This document shows positions 34,825-43,990 of a stretch of DNA of 64,000 nucleotides, piece after piece. Both the position numbers and the translations under genes were made by a program. The stretch comes from JBDIAG01 sp047974565 (lineage in GTDB: Bacteria > Actinomycetota > Actinomycetes > Actinomycetales > CAWJMD01): NCBI GenBank assembly GCA_047974565.1, contig JBKECN010000034.1:1-64000 (forward strand). The letters are read 5' to 3'. The stretch's first letter is position 1. Each line of letters opens with the position of its first letter. The notes under the pieces were generated by a model. The model saw only the letters and a list, made by a program, of their open reading frames with translations. It was not told the DNA's origin and made no database searches.

Positions 34825-37185
34825 ATGAGCGCTGCGCGGCGTCACCGTCCACGCGGGCTCGTCGGCCGGGTCCGGTCCCTGCGCCGGGCCGCGCGCACGG
34901 CGATGCTCGTCGGGCTCGTGACCGCTTTGGCGTGCGTCGGGCTGACCACCCCGAGTGCAGCCTCGTTCGAGGTCAAGAACTTCGCCGACGCAGGGATCAT
35001 GGCCACCGATGGCGCACCGCTGTACTCGTACTCCAGTGGAACCACGACCCAGTGGATCTCGAACAGTGCCTTCCAGGCGGGCACCTTGTCCAACGTCGAG
35101 ACGACCAAGGCGCAGAACTTCGCCTCGGCGCAGATCTCCGGTGGCCAGGTGTACCTGCGCACCCACGGAGCGAGCACCAGCCCCACGGCCGCCGACTGGG
35201 GTCCGGCGCTGACCATGCCGCCGAGCAGTTCGGGCACGTCCAAGGTGTCGGTCGCGGCGCGGGCCGATGGCCTGCTCGCCGTCGCGGTCATCGCCGGCAC
35301 CCAGTTGCGGGTGACCAGGCAGTCGGCTCCGGGCGTCTGGCCCGCCGCCCTCACCTGGGTCACCATCCCCACCACGGCGACCCCCGCCGACGCAGAACTG
35401 ATCGTGCAGCCGAACGGATTCCTTTCGGTGGCCTATATGGACACTGCGGGGGTGTCGTACGCGGCGTCGGAGACGGCACTGGGGGTCTGGGGTGCTAGCA
35501 CCAACCTCGGCGGGGTGGGCTTGCACATCAGCCTGGCCGGCTATCCCAACGGGGACGAGATTCTCACCGTGGTCGGCGCGAACAACGCCTCCTACTGGCA
35601 GCGCAAGAAGGTGGCCGGAGTGTGGCAGGCGTGGGTGCGCGAGTGCAGCACCGCCCTCCTTCCGATGACCGACCTGAGCACCGTGGTGAGTCAGGGACGG
35701 GCCGTGATCTATGGACTGTCCGCGCTGGCGATCAGCAGTTGCGCCGAGCCCGCGACCGGAACGACCTGGACCTACGCCCCGTCGATCTATACCGGGCTGG
35801 GACTGACCATGACCACGATCGGTGCCGCCTCCCGCAATGACGGGCGAATCCTGGTGCTGGCCAGCGTCAACGGCACCCAGGCGTCAGGTGTGCAGGAAGG
35901 GATCGGCCAGCCGCTGACCCTCACCACCATCGACGGCTCGTACAGCGACCAGGAGGTGGCCGGGTACTACCCCGACACCGGCATCTCCCTGGTGCAGACC
36001 GGCACCACCTACGCGACCTCCGGCACCTGGACCTCGGCAACCGTCGACACCGGGGCGTCCGGTTCGGGGGTCTACGGCCTGCTACGCACCTCCCACACCC
36101 TGCCCACCGGAACCGATGTGCGATTCCAGGTGGCGGCCGCATCCTCGAGCACGCCGACGGCATTCATCGGCCCGGACGGGACCGCGGCCACCTACTACAC
36201 CTCCGCGGGAGGGCCGTTGCCCTACGCAGTGGACGGCCTTCGCTATCTGCGAGTGCGGGCCTACCTGACCGGTACCACCGCTGCGACCCCGCGATTGAAC
36301 GGGCTGTCGCTCAGATATCACCTCACCCGGCTGCCGCGGTCGGTGGACGGCACCTACGCCGTGACGGCACCCGCCGACGCCGTCTCCTGGATAGCCCGGA
36401 TGTCCACGCCGGCGACTGAACTTGCTTTGGGCGGAACAACACTCGTCGATCAGGGCTCCACCTGGGGGGCCGCGAACTCGTTCACCGCACATCTGGACAC
36501 CCTGCCTGCGCAGTGTTGCGCGCCTGCCCAGTTCACCGTCACCGGCGGCGTCTCGACCCCCACCGGCGCGGCCGCCACGCCGGTGATCAGCTCGGGTGGT
36601 CGGCTGGGTCAGTCCTATGTGCTGCAGCGATCGCGCCTGTACGCGGGCTCGGGGGCGGTCACCGCCACATCCTCCCTGAGCAGCACCATGCAGGTGCAGT
36701 GGCCGATGTCGGTGACGCTCGGGCGTGACGTGGCCATCGGCGGGGTGGCCACCCAGAAGACCGACTACTCACCCTCAGGCGGGCTTGCCCCGGTGGCCGT
36801 CGACGCGAACACCGACGGGGCGTACCCCAACGGGTCGGTGACGGCGACGACCTACACCACCCAGGCCTGGTGGAAGGTCGATCTGGGGTCGCAGCAGCAG
36901 ATCGCCGAGATCCGGCTGTGGAATCGGACGGACTGCTGCTCGGAGCGACTGCACGACTACACGATCCTGGCCTCCCCCAGCCCGATCGACACGACGAATC
37001 TGCAGACCGCGATGCAGTCGGTCTCGGCGGCCAACGGTTACCTCCGCCTGCACAGCGGGTCGGCCTCCGCCAGAACCGACGTCTCGCTACTGCCCACCGG
37101 CACCCAGGCCCGCTATGTCGCCGTCATCCTGATGGGAAAGACCTCGCTGCTCAGCCTGGCCGAGGTAGAGGTGCGAACGCCCTGA
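34825..37185 (+). CDS. Secreted protein with C-terminal discoidin (F5/8 type C)-like domain
   Basis: 786 residues, RBS AGGAG. The signal peptide has an Arg-rich start, a hydrophobic MLVGLVTALACVGLTT core and cleavage near PSAAS. The mature end ASFEVKNFADAGIMA aligns with the previous gene's ATMIMQNFIEADIQA. Residues about 50-400 are beta-rich with repeated strands of a propeller-like exo-alpha-sialidase/lectin type. Residues about 631-786 form a galactose-binding-like domain with WWKVDLGSQQQIAEIRLWNR and a TDCCSERLHDY motif. It probably binds surface glycans; no enzyme motif is seen. Confidence 0.8.
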   Translation: MSAARRHRPRGLVGRVRSLRRAARTAMLVGLVTALACVGLTTPSAASFEVKNFADAGIMATDGAPLYSYSSGTTTQWISNSAFQAGTLSNVETTKAQNFASAQISGGQVYLRTHGASTSPTAADWGPALTMPPSSSGTSKVSVAARADGLLAVAVIAGTQLRVTRQSAPGVWPAALTWVTIPTTATPADAELIVQPNGFLSVAYMDTAGVSYAASETALGVWGASTNLGGVGLHISLAGYPNGDEILTVVGANNASYWQRKKVAGVWQAWVRECSTALLPMTDLSTVVSQGRAVIYGLSALAISSCAEPATGTTWTYAPSIYTGLGLTMTTIGAASRNDGRILVLASVNGTQASGVQEGIGQPLTLTTIDGSYSDQEVAGYYPDTGISLVQTGTTYATSGTWTSATVDTGASGSGVYGLLRTSHTLPTGTDVRFQVAAASSSTPTAFIGPDGTAATYYTSAGGPLPYAVDGLRYLRVRAYLTGTTAATPRLNGLSLRYHLTRLPRSVDGTYAVTAPADAVSWIARMSTPATELALGGTTLVDQGSTWGAANSFTAHLDTLPAQCCAPAQFTVTGGVSTPTGAAATPVISSGGRLGQSYVLQRSRLYAGSGAVTATSSLSSTMQVQWPMSVTLGRDVAIGGVATQKTDYSPSGGLAPVAVDANTDGAYPNGSVTATTYTTQAWWKVDLGSQQQIAEIRLWNRTDCCSERLHDYTILASPSPIDTTNLQTAMQSVSAANGYLRLHSGSASARTDVSLLPTGTQARYVAVILMGKTSLLSLAEVEVRTP

Positions 37186-37287
37186 CCGCACGCGGCTGGA
37201 GGCGGTTCAGCGGTAGCAGCCTCGCCGACACGCCCTGATCACCGGGAACGTGCGGATCGCCCGATAGATGGCGACCCCGATTCATCA
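37186..37287. other. Start of a 333-bp intergenic region
   Basis: Non-coding. The region runs to 37518 and contains a CRP-type palindrome (separate entry); beyond that nothing was recognised apart from the ribosome site of the next gene. Confidence 0.4.
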
Positions 37288-37303
37288 TGTGATTCAGATC
37301 ACA
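37288..37303. promoter_or_regulatory. CRP/GlxR-type cAMP-receptor binding site
   Basis: TGTGATTCAGATCACA is a perfect match to TGTGA-N6-TCACA, the core recognised by CRP in E. coli and by GlxR/Crp in actinobacteria. It lies 216 bp before the adhesin ATG at 37519. The match is direct; binding and the direction of regulation are inferred. Confidence 0.75.
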
Positions 37304-37518
37304 CACGAGCTCGGGTCTTGGCCGACACAAGGGTGTCGAAGACTGGCCGGTATCCGCGCATAGCGGCTATCTCGGACTGGACGACAGGTCTCCTCGGGTC
37401 CTCCAGGCGGGACGCGCGACGCAGACCACCTCGCCGTCATATCAAGGTGTCGGTGGTGGTACCTACACTTTGATTCAGTTACGCAGAGTGGCCGCGTCAC
37501 ACGAAGAGAGTAGGTCTG

Positions 37519-40110
37519 ATGTCGAGAAATCTCCGGTTGCCATTACCGGGAGTGGTGGTTCTGGTGTTGGCGATGGTGATGGGCCTGTGGACGGCTCCCC
37601 CAGCGCTCGCCCAGCAACCGGTGCAACACCCCGTGGTCGTGCCGGAGGTGCCCCGGGCCGACTTCCCGCAGATCCTCGACGGTGAAGTCCTCGACATGGA
37701 TGCGAATGAGGAGTATGTCGTCGCCGCCGGCAACTTCACCCAGGTGCAGGACAAGGACGGGACCATCCTGCAGCAGCCCTCCCTGGTGGCCTTCGACATC
37801 GACACCGGCGATCTCATCACCTCGTTCCGCCCCGTCATCGACGGCCCGGTCAACTCGGTGACGCTGGCCCCGGACACGCACAGCGTCTTCGTCGGCGGCA
37901 AGTTCACCACCATCTCGGGAACCGCGCGCAAGAACGTCGCCCGGGTCAGCTTGCTGGACGGGTCGGTGGACGAGTCCTGGCGGGCCGACACCGACGGAAT
38001 CGTCAAGGAGATCGCCGTCCTGAACGACCAGCGGATGTTCATCGGCGGGGTCTTCACGCGGGTCCGCGGCCAGGCGATCCACCGCCTGGCAGAGCTCGAG
38101 CTCCCCACCGGCAAGCCCAACACCGCCTTCTCCTTCACCTTCGACGGCACTGCCGGCACCCGGGGTGCCGGGCAGAACATCCGGTACATCGGCCTGACTC
38201 CGGCCGGCAACCGGATGGTGGTCGTGCATTCGGCCGACACCGTCAACGGCGAGCGACACCGAGGGGCCGCGATCTTCGACATCTCCGACCCGGCCAACCC
38301 TCGCCTGACGCCGTTCAGCGTCAACAACTACGACGAGGGGGCCCGGCACCTCAACTTCGCCCCTGCTGAGGGTTCGCTGTCGCCGGATGGTTCCTTCTTC
38401 GTCATGGTGAGCACCGGCAACGTCTACGCCTTCCCCGTGGTGGACACCCCCGAGCCGGCCCGGCTGTGGATGAAGGACCACCAGGACTCGGTCTACGCCC
38501 TGGCGGTATCCAACAACGCCGTCTACACCGGTGGCCACTTCTGCAAGATCGCCTCAGGCCCCGGGCCCACGGATCTGGACGGCAGCGGCCGATACACCGA
38601 CAAGACCTGCTCGGGCACCACTGCCTCCTACCCGCAGAACGGGGCCTACCGCTGGCAGATCGCCGCGCTGAACCCGATCGACAGCACGCCGCTGGCCTGG
38701 GACCCGGGCACCGACGTATACCGCGGCGTGCTCGACCTCAAGGTGACCGCTCGTGGCCTGCTGGTCGGCGGCGACGGCAACTGGCTGGGGGGCGTTCGCA
38801 CCGGTCGGGCCGGGTTCTTCGACCTGGGCTCGGCAACGGTCGACAAGCAGGCACCCAGCGTCGCCAGCACCACCGCGACCTCGCAGGCGGGGCCGCAGAT
38901 CACCCTGCAGGGCACCGCACGCGACGACATCAGGCTCAACCAGGTGCAGCTGCGAGTGCGTGATGCCGGCGGCCGCTACCTGCAGGCCGACGGCACCTTC
39001 GCCTTCACCGCTACGGCCCTGCGGGCCGATCTCGGGCTGACCCGCCCGGGGGTGGATGTTGGCTGGACCTTGCAGACCACTCTTGCCGACGGCACCTACA
39101 CCGTCGAGGCGAGTGCCCTGGACTACGCCGGCCGTCGCTCGTCCTGGGTCTCCACCGCCGTGAGCGTCGGCGGGGGCGGTGGCGTGGTGGGTCAGTGCTC
39201 GATCACCACCGCTGCCAATGGGGACGCCACGCTGAACTGGAACGACGAGGGCGCGTCCTCCTACTCGGTCCGCCGCGACGGCTCGTACCTGACCTCGGTG
39301 GCCACCACCAGCTACACCGACACCGACACCGCCGGCCTGGCCCACGCCTACACCGTGCGGTACCGCAGCGCGGGCACCACCGTCGAACTCGACTGCGGCA
39401 CCTCCTTGGGCGCCAACACCGGTGGCGGGGACGCGGTGTGCACGGCCACCCTCGACGGCTCGGGCAACCCGTTGCTCACCTGGACGAGCACCGGAGCCAC
39501 CTCGTACTCGGTGCGCCGTGACGGCAAGTACCTGACCTCGGTGTCCGAGACGAGCTACACAGACACCGCTGCCCCGGTGGGAGCCCACGCCTACGTGGTG
39601 CGCTACCGGCAGAGCGGGGTGAACACCGACCTGTCCTGCGGCACGGTCACCGTCACCGACCAGACCCCGCCGGATGCCAACGTGGCCTTGCGGCGCCCCG
39701 CCACCCAGAGCAGCACCTACCCCGGCGGCGACGCCTCCAAGGCCGTGGACGGCAGCGCCGAGACCACCTGGGCTGCGGGCAGCGTCGCGCACACGCTCTC
39801 CCAGGACCAGCCCTGGTGGGAGGTCGACCTGGGCACCACCCGCACCATCAACAGCATCGAACTGCTCAACCGGACCGACTGCTGCAGTGATCGCCTCAAC
39901 GACTCGGTGCTGTTGATCTCGGACACGCCGATGACCGGGCGGACGCTGACCGACCTGCTCAGCGACCCGAGCATCACCGCGATCGACGTTCCCGGCGTCG
40001 GGGTCAGCGCGACCTTCCCGGCAGACGGGGCCACCGGTCGTTACGTTCGCGTGCAGCGCCGGGTGACCGGGTTCCTGGGCGTGGCCGAGGTCATCGTCAA
40101 CGGCCACTGA
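37519..40110 (+). CDS. Secreted multidomain adhesin: beta-propeller, two Ig/FN3-like repeats, discoidin domain
   Basis: 863 residues; a signal peptide (MSRNLRLPLPGVVVLVLAMV..., cleavage near ALAQQ). Residues about 40-440 carry propeller-type repeats such as VFVGGKFTTISG, MFIGGVFTRVRG and AVYTGGHFCKI. Residues about 450-550 form an Ig-like region. Then come two similar domains of about 75 residues each (from about 559 and 640) sharing SYSVRRDGxYLTSV. From about 720 to the end is a discoidin/fucolectin-like domain with VALRRPATQSS, WWEVDLGTTRTINSIELLNR and a TDCCSDRLND motif like that in the 34825 gene. It probably binds glycans outside the cell. A CRP-type site lies upstream and a strong terminator downstream. 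Confidence 0.85.
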   Translation: MSRNLRLPLPGVVVLVLAMVMGLWTAPPALAQQPVQHPVVVPEVPRADFPQILDGEVLDMDANEEYVVAAGNFTQVQDKDGTILQQPSLVAFDIDTGDLITSFRPVIDGPVNSVTLAPDTHSVFVGGKFTTISGTARKNVARVSLLDGSVDESWRADTDGIVKEIAVLNDQRMFIGGVFTRVRGQAIHRLAELELPTGKPNTAFSFTFDGTAGTRGAGQNIRYIGLTPAGNRMVVVHSADTVNGERHRGAAIFDISDPANPRLTPFSVNNYDEGARHLNFAPAEGSLSPDGSFFVMVSTGNVYAFPVVDTPEPARLWMKDHQDSVYALAVSNNAVYTGGHFCKIASGPGPTDLDGSGRYTDKTCSGTTASYPQNGAYRWQIAALNPIDSTPLAWDPGTDVYRGVLDLKVTARGLLVGGDGNWLGGVRTGRAGFFDLGSATVDKQAPSVASTTATSQAGPQITLQGTARDDIRLNQVQLRVRDAGGRYLQADGTFAFTATALRADLGLTRPGVDVGWTLQTTLADGTYTVEASALDYAGRRSSWVSTAVSVGGGGGVVGQCSITTAANGDATLNWNDEGASSYSVRRDGSYLTSVATTSYTDTDTAGLAHAYTVRYRSAGTTVELDCGTSLGANTGGGDAVCTATLDGSGNPLLTWTSTGATSYSVRRDGKYLTSVSETSYTDTAAPVGAHAYVVRYRQSGVNTDLSCGTVTVTDQTPPDANVALRRPATQSSTYPGGDASKAVDGSAETTWAAGSVAHTLSQDQPWWEVDLGTTRTINSIELLNRTDCCSDRLNDSVLLISDTPMTGRTLTDLLSDPSITAIDVPGVGVSATFPADGATGRYVRVQRRVTGFLGVAEVIVNGH

Positions 40111-40121
40111 GGTTCCACCGC

Positions 40122-40161
40122 ACCGGCCACGCGATCACCCAGCCGTGATCGCGTGGCCGGT
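40122..40161 (+). terminator. Adhesin gene terminator
   Basis: Perfect 17-bp stem ACCGGCCACGCGATCAC with its complement, 6-base loop, starting 12 bases after the stop. Confidence 0.85.
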
Positions 40162-40367
40162 TCGCTCTTGCCCACCCGGTGCGAGGCATCGGCACGAGGC
40201 GCTGGCCGCCTGTCCGGTTATTGGTGCAGGCTCTGGCCCACGAGCCCTGGCCCGAGAGCGCGAACCAAGCTGACCCGATATTGCGGACAGCTCCTGACCT
40301 CTACCGTTCCTATCGTGGTGTGCAGCCCGGGGGAGACACCCGGCAGCCGCCACCACGAGGGGACGAT

Positions 40368-40916
40368 ATGACCACCACAACCGCGATCGACGCAGGCGCT
40401 CTGAGCACCGAGCGGACGGACCTGCTCGATGCCTTCAGCACCCATCGCCACTTCCTCATCTCCACCGCCCAGGGGCTCACTGACGAGCAGGCACGCCGAC
40501 GCACCACCGTGAGCGAACTGACCATCGGGGGCATCATCAAGCACGTCTCGTCGATGGAGGAGATGTGGTCCGGCTTCGTCCTGCGTGGTCCCGACGCGCT
40601 GCGGCGCGAGGGTAGGTCGTTCACCGAGTTCACCCCGGACGACTGGGCAGCCTTCGCAGCCACTTTCGTCCTGGGGCCGCAGGAGTCCCTCGACGGCGTG
40701 CTGGCTCGCTACGCCGAGGTGGCCCGGGCCACGGATGCCGCGATCAGCACGGCCGATCTCGACCAGGCCTGGAAGGTACCGGAGGCTCCCTGGGCGCCCG
40801 CGCATGAGCAGACGGCCCGCCGAACCCTCCTGCACCTCATCGCCGAGACCGCTCAGCACGCCGGCCATGCGGACATCATCCGTGAAGCGCTGGACGGGAA
40901 GAAGTCAATGGGCTGA
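40368..40916 (+). CDS. DinB/DUF664 family protein
   Basis: 182 residues. A four-helix bundle of the DinB superfamily: LLDAFSTHRHFLISTAQGLT, then GGIIKHVSSMEEMW with a metal-ligand His, and LLHLIAETAQHAGHADIIRE supplying two more His of the usual three-His site. Members include metal-dependent thiol transferases (mycothiol-dependent in actinobacteria) as well as uncharacterised proteins. ATG 40368 has GAGGGG upstream. Confidence 0.88.
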   Translation: MTTTTAIDAGALSTERTDLLDAFSTHRHFLISTAQGLTDEQARRRTTVSELTIGGIIKHVSSMEEMWSGFVLRGPDALRREGRSFTEFTPDDWAAFAATFVLGPQESLDGVLARYAEVARATDAAISTADLDQAWKVPEAPWAPAHEQTARRTLLHLIAETAQHAGHADIIREALDGKKSMG

Positions 40917-40935
40917 GGCGGTCAAGGCTGACACC

Positions 40936-40987
40936 ACCCAGCCCTAACACCCAGCCCCACCACCCAGCCCCACCACCCAGCCCCACC
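40936..40987 (+). repeat. Four 13-bp tandem repeats
   Basis: ACCCAGCCCYAMC units between the DinB stop and its terminator; no function evident. Confidence 0.75.
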
Positions 40988-40989
40988 TG

Positions 40990-41018
40990 GACGCTCCGGA
41001 CCATCGGTCCGGAGCGTC
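40990..41018 (+). terminator. DinB gene terminator
   Basis: Perfect 13-bp stem GACGCTCCGGACC with its complement around ATC, followed by TGTCTGTG. Confidence 0.85.
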
Positions 41019-41208
41019 TGTCTGTGCCGACCTGTGAGAGCAGACCCAAAAACCCTGATCACCATCCCCACTGTCGCCGATCTTCGAAATCCCTTGGCCT
41101 TCAAGGCGATTCGTCGGTCAGATCAAGGTAGTGAGCCACGATCCCGCACGGGAAGGGCGAATTGCCCCTGCAGAGACCCTTGTGCCCCCACACTGAGGGA
41201 CCTATGGT

Positions 41209-41250
41209 ATTTGCACAAGCGCGCAATCTAGTGCGCACATAGTTGCAAAT
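41209..41250. promoter_or_regulatory. Dyad operator before the polyol PTS operon, likely SorC site
   Basis: ATTTGCA (41209) and TGCAAAT (41244) are perfect inverted arms, with inner GCGCA (41220-41224) and TGCGC (41231-41235) also inverted. The dyad ends 12 bp before the srlA start and overlaps the likely promoter, as expected for an operator. The SorC-family regulator encoded at the end of the same gene group is the natural candidate to bind it; that link is inference. The remainder of 41019-41208 shows nothing. Confidence 0.65.
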
Positions 41251-41262
41251 GGAGGTTAGACA

Positions 41263-41928
41263 ATGATGTTGCCTCTCGAGGCGGCACCCGGGCTGGTCCT
41301 GTCCGTCACGCCGACGGGGAATCCCGTTCTGCGCGGGATCACCTGGTTCTCCGAGCACTTCATCGGCATGTTCAATGCCGCGGCCACGAGCCTGGTTGAG
41401 CTCGTGTCAGGGATCCTGCCGCTGCTACTCGTCCTGCTCACGGCGATGTACGCGGTGACGACATGGATCGGTGAGGCGCGAGTCACTCGCGCCGTGCAAT
41501 GGTCGGGTCGGTTTGCGGTGACCAGGTACACGATCATGCCGATCCTCAGCGCGATGATCCTGACGAACCCGATGTGTTACTCCTTCGGCCGCTTCCTTCC
41601 CGAGCGCTACAAGCCCGCCTTCTACGACTCGACCGCATCCTTCCTGCATCCGGTGACGGCCTTCTTCCCGCACGCGAATGCGGGTGAGGTCTTCGTCTGG
41701 ACGGGCGTCTCGGCCGGTGTTCTGGCGGTGGCTCCGGACAAGTACGCGACCCTGGCCGCCCTCTACTTCCTGACCGGCATCGTCGTCATCCTCATGCGGG
41801 GCCTGCTCACCCAGCTGATCACGGCCTTCCTGATCAGGCGTGGCGGCCACGAGGAGAGCTTCCGCGAGGCCGACGAGCGCTACCGCAGTGGACATTTCCA
41901 GAGTGCGAACGAGGCAGGTGTGCTGTGA
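41263..41928 (+). CDS. srlA: PTS glucitol/sorbitol-type transporter, IIC subunit
   Basis: 221 residues (ATG 41263 or 41266; GGAGG upstream). Integral membrane permease half: FSEHFIGMFNAAATSLVELV, LPLLLVLLTAMYAVTTWIG, RYTIMPILSAMILTNPMCYS and FLPERYKPAFYDSTASFLHP are family landmarks. It moves a hexitol-like polyol while it is phosphorylated by the IIA/IIB chain. First gene of the operon; its stop overlaps srlE in GTGA. The true substrate could differ from sorbitol. Confidence 0.92.
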   Translation: MMLPLEAAPGLVLSVTPTGNPVLRGITWFSEHFIGMFNAAATSLVELVSGILPLLLVLLTAMYAVTTWIGEARVTRAVQWSGRFAVTRYTIMPILSAMILTNPMCYSFGRFLPERYKPAFYDSTASFLHPVTAFFPHANAGEVFVWTGVSAGVLAVAPDKYATLAALYFLTGIVVILMRGLLTQLITAFLIRRGGHEESFREADERYRSGHFQSANEAGVL

Positions 41929-42971
41929 ACTACCAGTCGGTTCGAGTCAGTCACGGTAACGGTGGCTGGGGCAGCGGCTTGACCATTGAGCCCACCGAGC
42001 ACAAGAACGTCATCCTGTCGGTGACCAGCGGCGGCATCCATCCGGTCGCCGCCCGGATCGCCGAGCTCACCGGCGGCGAGGCCGTCGACGGCTTCACCAA
42101 CCACGTCGCGGACGACAAGGTGGCCTGCGCGGTGATCAACTGCGGCGGTACCGCGCGGATCGGGGTCTACCCGAAGAAGCGCATACCCACCGTGGACGTC
42201 TTCCCCGGTGAACCCGGGGGGCCGCTGGCCCAGTTCATCACCGACGACATCTTCGTCTCGGCCGTCGGCGTCAACGACATCGAGCTCCTGGACGGGGCTG
42301 CAGTGGCGGCGACGTCCCGCGCCGCGCAGGAATCCGCCGGAACAGCGGGTGCTCCGGACACCGCACGCGGTGCTGGCAGCGGCCAGCAGGACAAGGTGGC
42401 CGCGGCCAAGGCTGCCGCCCGCAAGGACCAGCCGGCCCAGAAGGGCTTCGCCGGCTTCGTCGTCGGTTTCGGCGGCTGGATCGGGATGGTCATCAACACC
42501 CTGTTGGCCTCGGGCCGGCAGGCCGTGAAACTGATCATCAGCACGATCCTGCCGTTCATGGCCTACGTGTCCCTGCTGATCGGCATCGTCAACTACACCG
42601 GGCTCTCTCAGGCGATCGCTGCCGGGGTCTCGCCGCTGGCGTCCAACCCATTCGGACTCATCCTGCTCGGGGTGATCACCGGTCTGCCCTTCCTGTCGCC
42701 GATCCTGGGTCCCGGCGCCGCGCTGGCCCAGGTGGTGGGAGTCCTGATGGGCACGCAGATCGCCCAGGGTGCCCTGCCCGTGCAGTACGCCTTGCCGACG
42801 CTCTTCGCCATCGACGGCCAGGTCGGCTGCGACTTCGTCCCGGTCGGGCTCTCCCTCGGCGAGGCCGAGCCGGAGACCGTCGAGGTCGGCGTCCCCGCCG
42901 TGCTCTTCTCCCGGATGATCACCGCCCCGGCGGCGGTGGCCATCGCCTACGTCGCCTCGTTCGCTCTGTGA
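41925..42971 (+). CDS. srlE: PTS glucitol/sorbitol-type transporter, IIB-C subunit
   Basis: 348 residues from GTG 41925. The IIB domain has AVINCGGTARIGVYPKKRIPT with the phospho-accepting Cys (about residue 73), followed by an Ala/Gln-rich linker (residues about 125-165) and membrane segments in the C-terminal half (LIISTILPFMAYVSLLIGIV, FGLILLGVITGLPFLSPILG, AVLFSRMITAPAAVAIAYVA). It takes phosphate from IIA and transfers it to the incoming polyol. It is coupled to srlA by a 4-bp overlap. Confidence 0.92.
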   Translation: MNYQSVRVSHGNGGWGSGLTIEPTEHKNVILSVTSGGIHPVAARIAELTGGEAVDGFTNHVADDKVACAVINCGGTARIGVYPKKRIPTVDVFPGEPGGPLAQFITDDIFVSAVGVNDIELLDGAAVAATSRAAQESAGTAGAPDTARGAGSGQQDKVAAAKAAARKDQPAQKGFAGFVVGFGGWIGMVINTLLASGRQAVKLIISTILPFMAYVSLLIGIVNYTGLSQAIAAGVSPLASNPFGLILLGVITGLPFLSPILGPGAALAQVVGVLMGTQIAQGALPVQYALPTLFAIDGQVGCDFVPVGLSLGEAEPETVEVGVPAVLFSRMITAPAAVAIAYVASFAL

Positions 42972-43119
42972 CCCGGCCAGACCATCGTCACCAGATCGGG
43001 CGGGCAGCGTCCCCAGGGCACCTCTTCCGCAGAACCTCTGAAATCACTTACACGACAACAGATTCAACGCCAAGACAAACACCATCACAGGCAGCACCGA
43101 GACCAACAGGAGTTTGCAG

Positions 43120-43494
43120 ATGAGCACCGAGCTCTACACCAGTGAAGTGACCCGCATCGGCCCCGAGGCCCAGGACATGTTCGAGGCCGGCGTCTACATC
43201 CTGTTCGCCGAGCCCGTTCCTCCCGCCCTGGCGGACATGAGTGTGGTCCACACCGGGGTCCAGGATTCGCACCCGGATGTCGCTGCCGGAGACGTCGTCC
43301 ACCTCGGAGGCGTCGAACTGGTCGTGGACGAGGTCGGTGACCTGGCCAACCAGAACCTCGCCGAACTCGGACACACCGTGCTGTACGTCAACAGCCCGGG
43401 ACAGAACCTGCTGCCGGGAGCGATCAAGGCCCACGGCGACCAGGTGCCCGATCCGCAGCCGGGCCAGCGCGTCGCCTTCGTCCGGGGGAGCTGA
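43120..43494 (+). CDS. srlB: PTS glucitol/sorbitol-type transporter, IIA subunit
   Basis: 124 residues from ATG 43120 with CAGGAG upstream; the TTG at 43114 is rejected. LADMSVVHTGVQ holds the phospho-histidine (about residue 45), and GQNLLPGAIKAHGD is a family block. Cytoplasmic phosphocarrier that receives phosphate from HPr. It lies 148 bp after srlE and 2 bp before gutM. General PTS proteins (EI, HPr) are not in the window. Confidence 0.92.
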   Translation: MSTELYTSEVTRIGPEAQDMFEAGVYILFAEPVPPALADMSVVHTGVQDSHPDVAAGDVVHLGGVELVVDEVGDLANQNLAELGHTVLYVNSPGQNLLPGAIKAHGDQVPDPQPGQRVAFVRGS

Positions 43495-43496
43495 CC

Positions 43497-43904
43497 ATGT
43501 GGGAGTTCGCCATCCTGCTGGTCGCAGCGCTCATCGGCTCCAGCGCACTGTCGTACCGGCAGAGCGTGCGATACCGCAGACGAGTCAACGAACTCGCCCA
43601 CCAGCACAAGGGTGAGGGCCGCTACCTCGTCTCGGGACGGGCCAAGGGACGTCTACGTGGGGCCGTGGTGGTGCTGGTGATCGACACCGGCCGCCAGGGG
43701 GTGGTTGCCGCCGAAACCATGACCGGGGCAAGCACTTTCGCCCGCCTGACGCCGGACCAACGGCTCTGCGGCCCACTCGGCAGCCTGCTGGACCGCGCGC
43801 CCAACGCCACGATGCGCACCGCGATCGAGACGGCCCTGGCCCAACTCCCCCGCCCGACCAAGCCGACCACCACCGGCACGAGCGAACCGATCAGCAGCCG
43901 CTGA
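43497..43904 (+). CDS. gutM: GutM-like glucitol operon activator family protein
   Basis: 135 residues: a short N-terminal membrane segment (EFAILLVAALIGSSALSYRQ), then RRVNELAHQHKGEGRYLVSG and RLRGAVVVLVIDTGRQGVVAAETM. The family is named for the activator of the E. coli glucitol operon, but how a membrane-anchored protein would activate transcription remains unclear. Its position between the IIA gene and the dehydrogenase supports a place in this polyol system. GGGGGAG precedes ATG 43497. Confidence 0.85.
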   Translation: MWEFAILLVAALIGSSALSYRQSVRYRRRVNELAHQHKGEGRYLVSGRAKGRLRGAVVVLVIDTGRQGVVAAETMTGASTFARLTPDQRLCGPLGSLLDRAPNATMRTAIETALAQLPRPTKPTTTGTSEPISSR

Positions 43905-43932
43905 CCGCTGCTTCCGGCTGGTTCGAGGGTCG

Positions 43933-43950
43933 GCCCGACCCTGGTCGGGC
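43933..43950 (+). terminator. Short hairpin between gutM and the dehydrogenase gene
   Basis: GCCCGAC-CCTG-GTCGGGC, a 7-bp perfect stem 29 bases after gutM; it may attenuate read-through or protect the upstream mRNA. Confidence 0.5.
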
Positions 43951-43990
43951 GCGCCCCCGCCACACCTGCACCAACCGGCGTACTCGGCCC

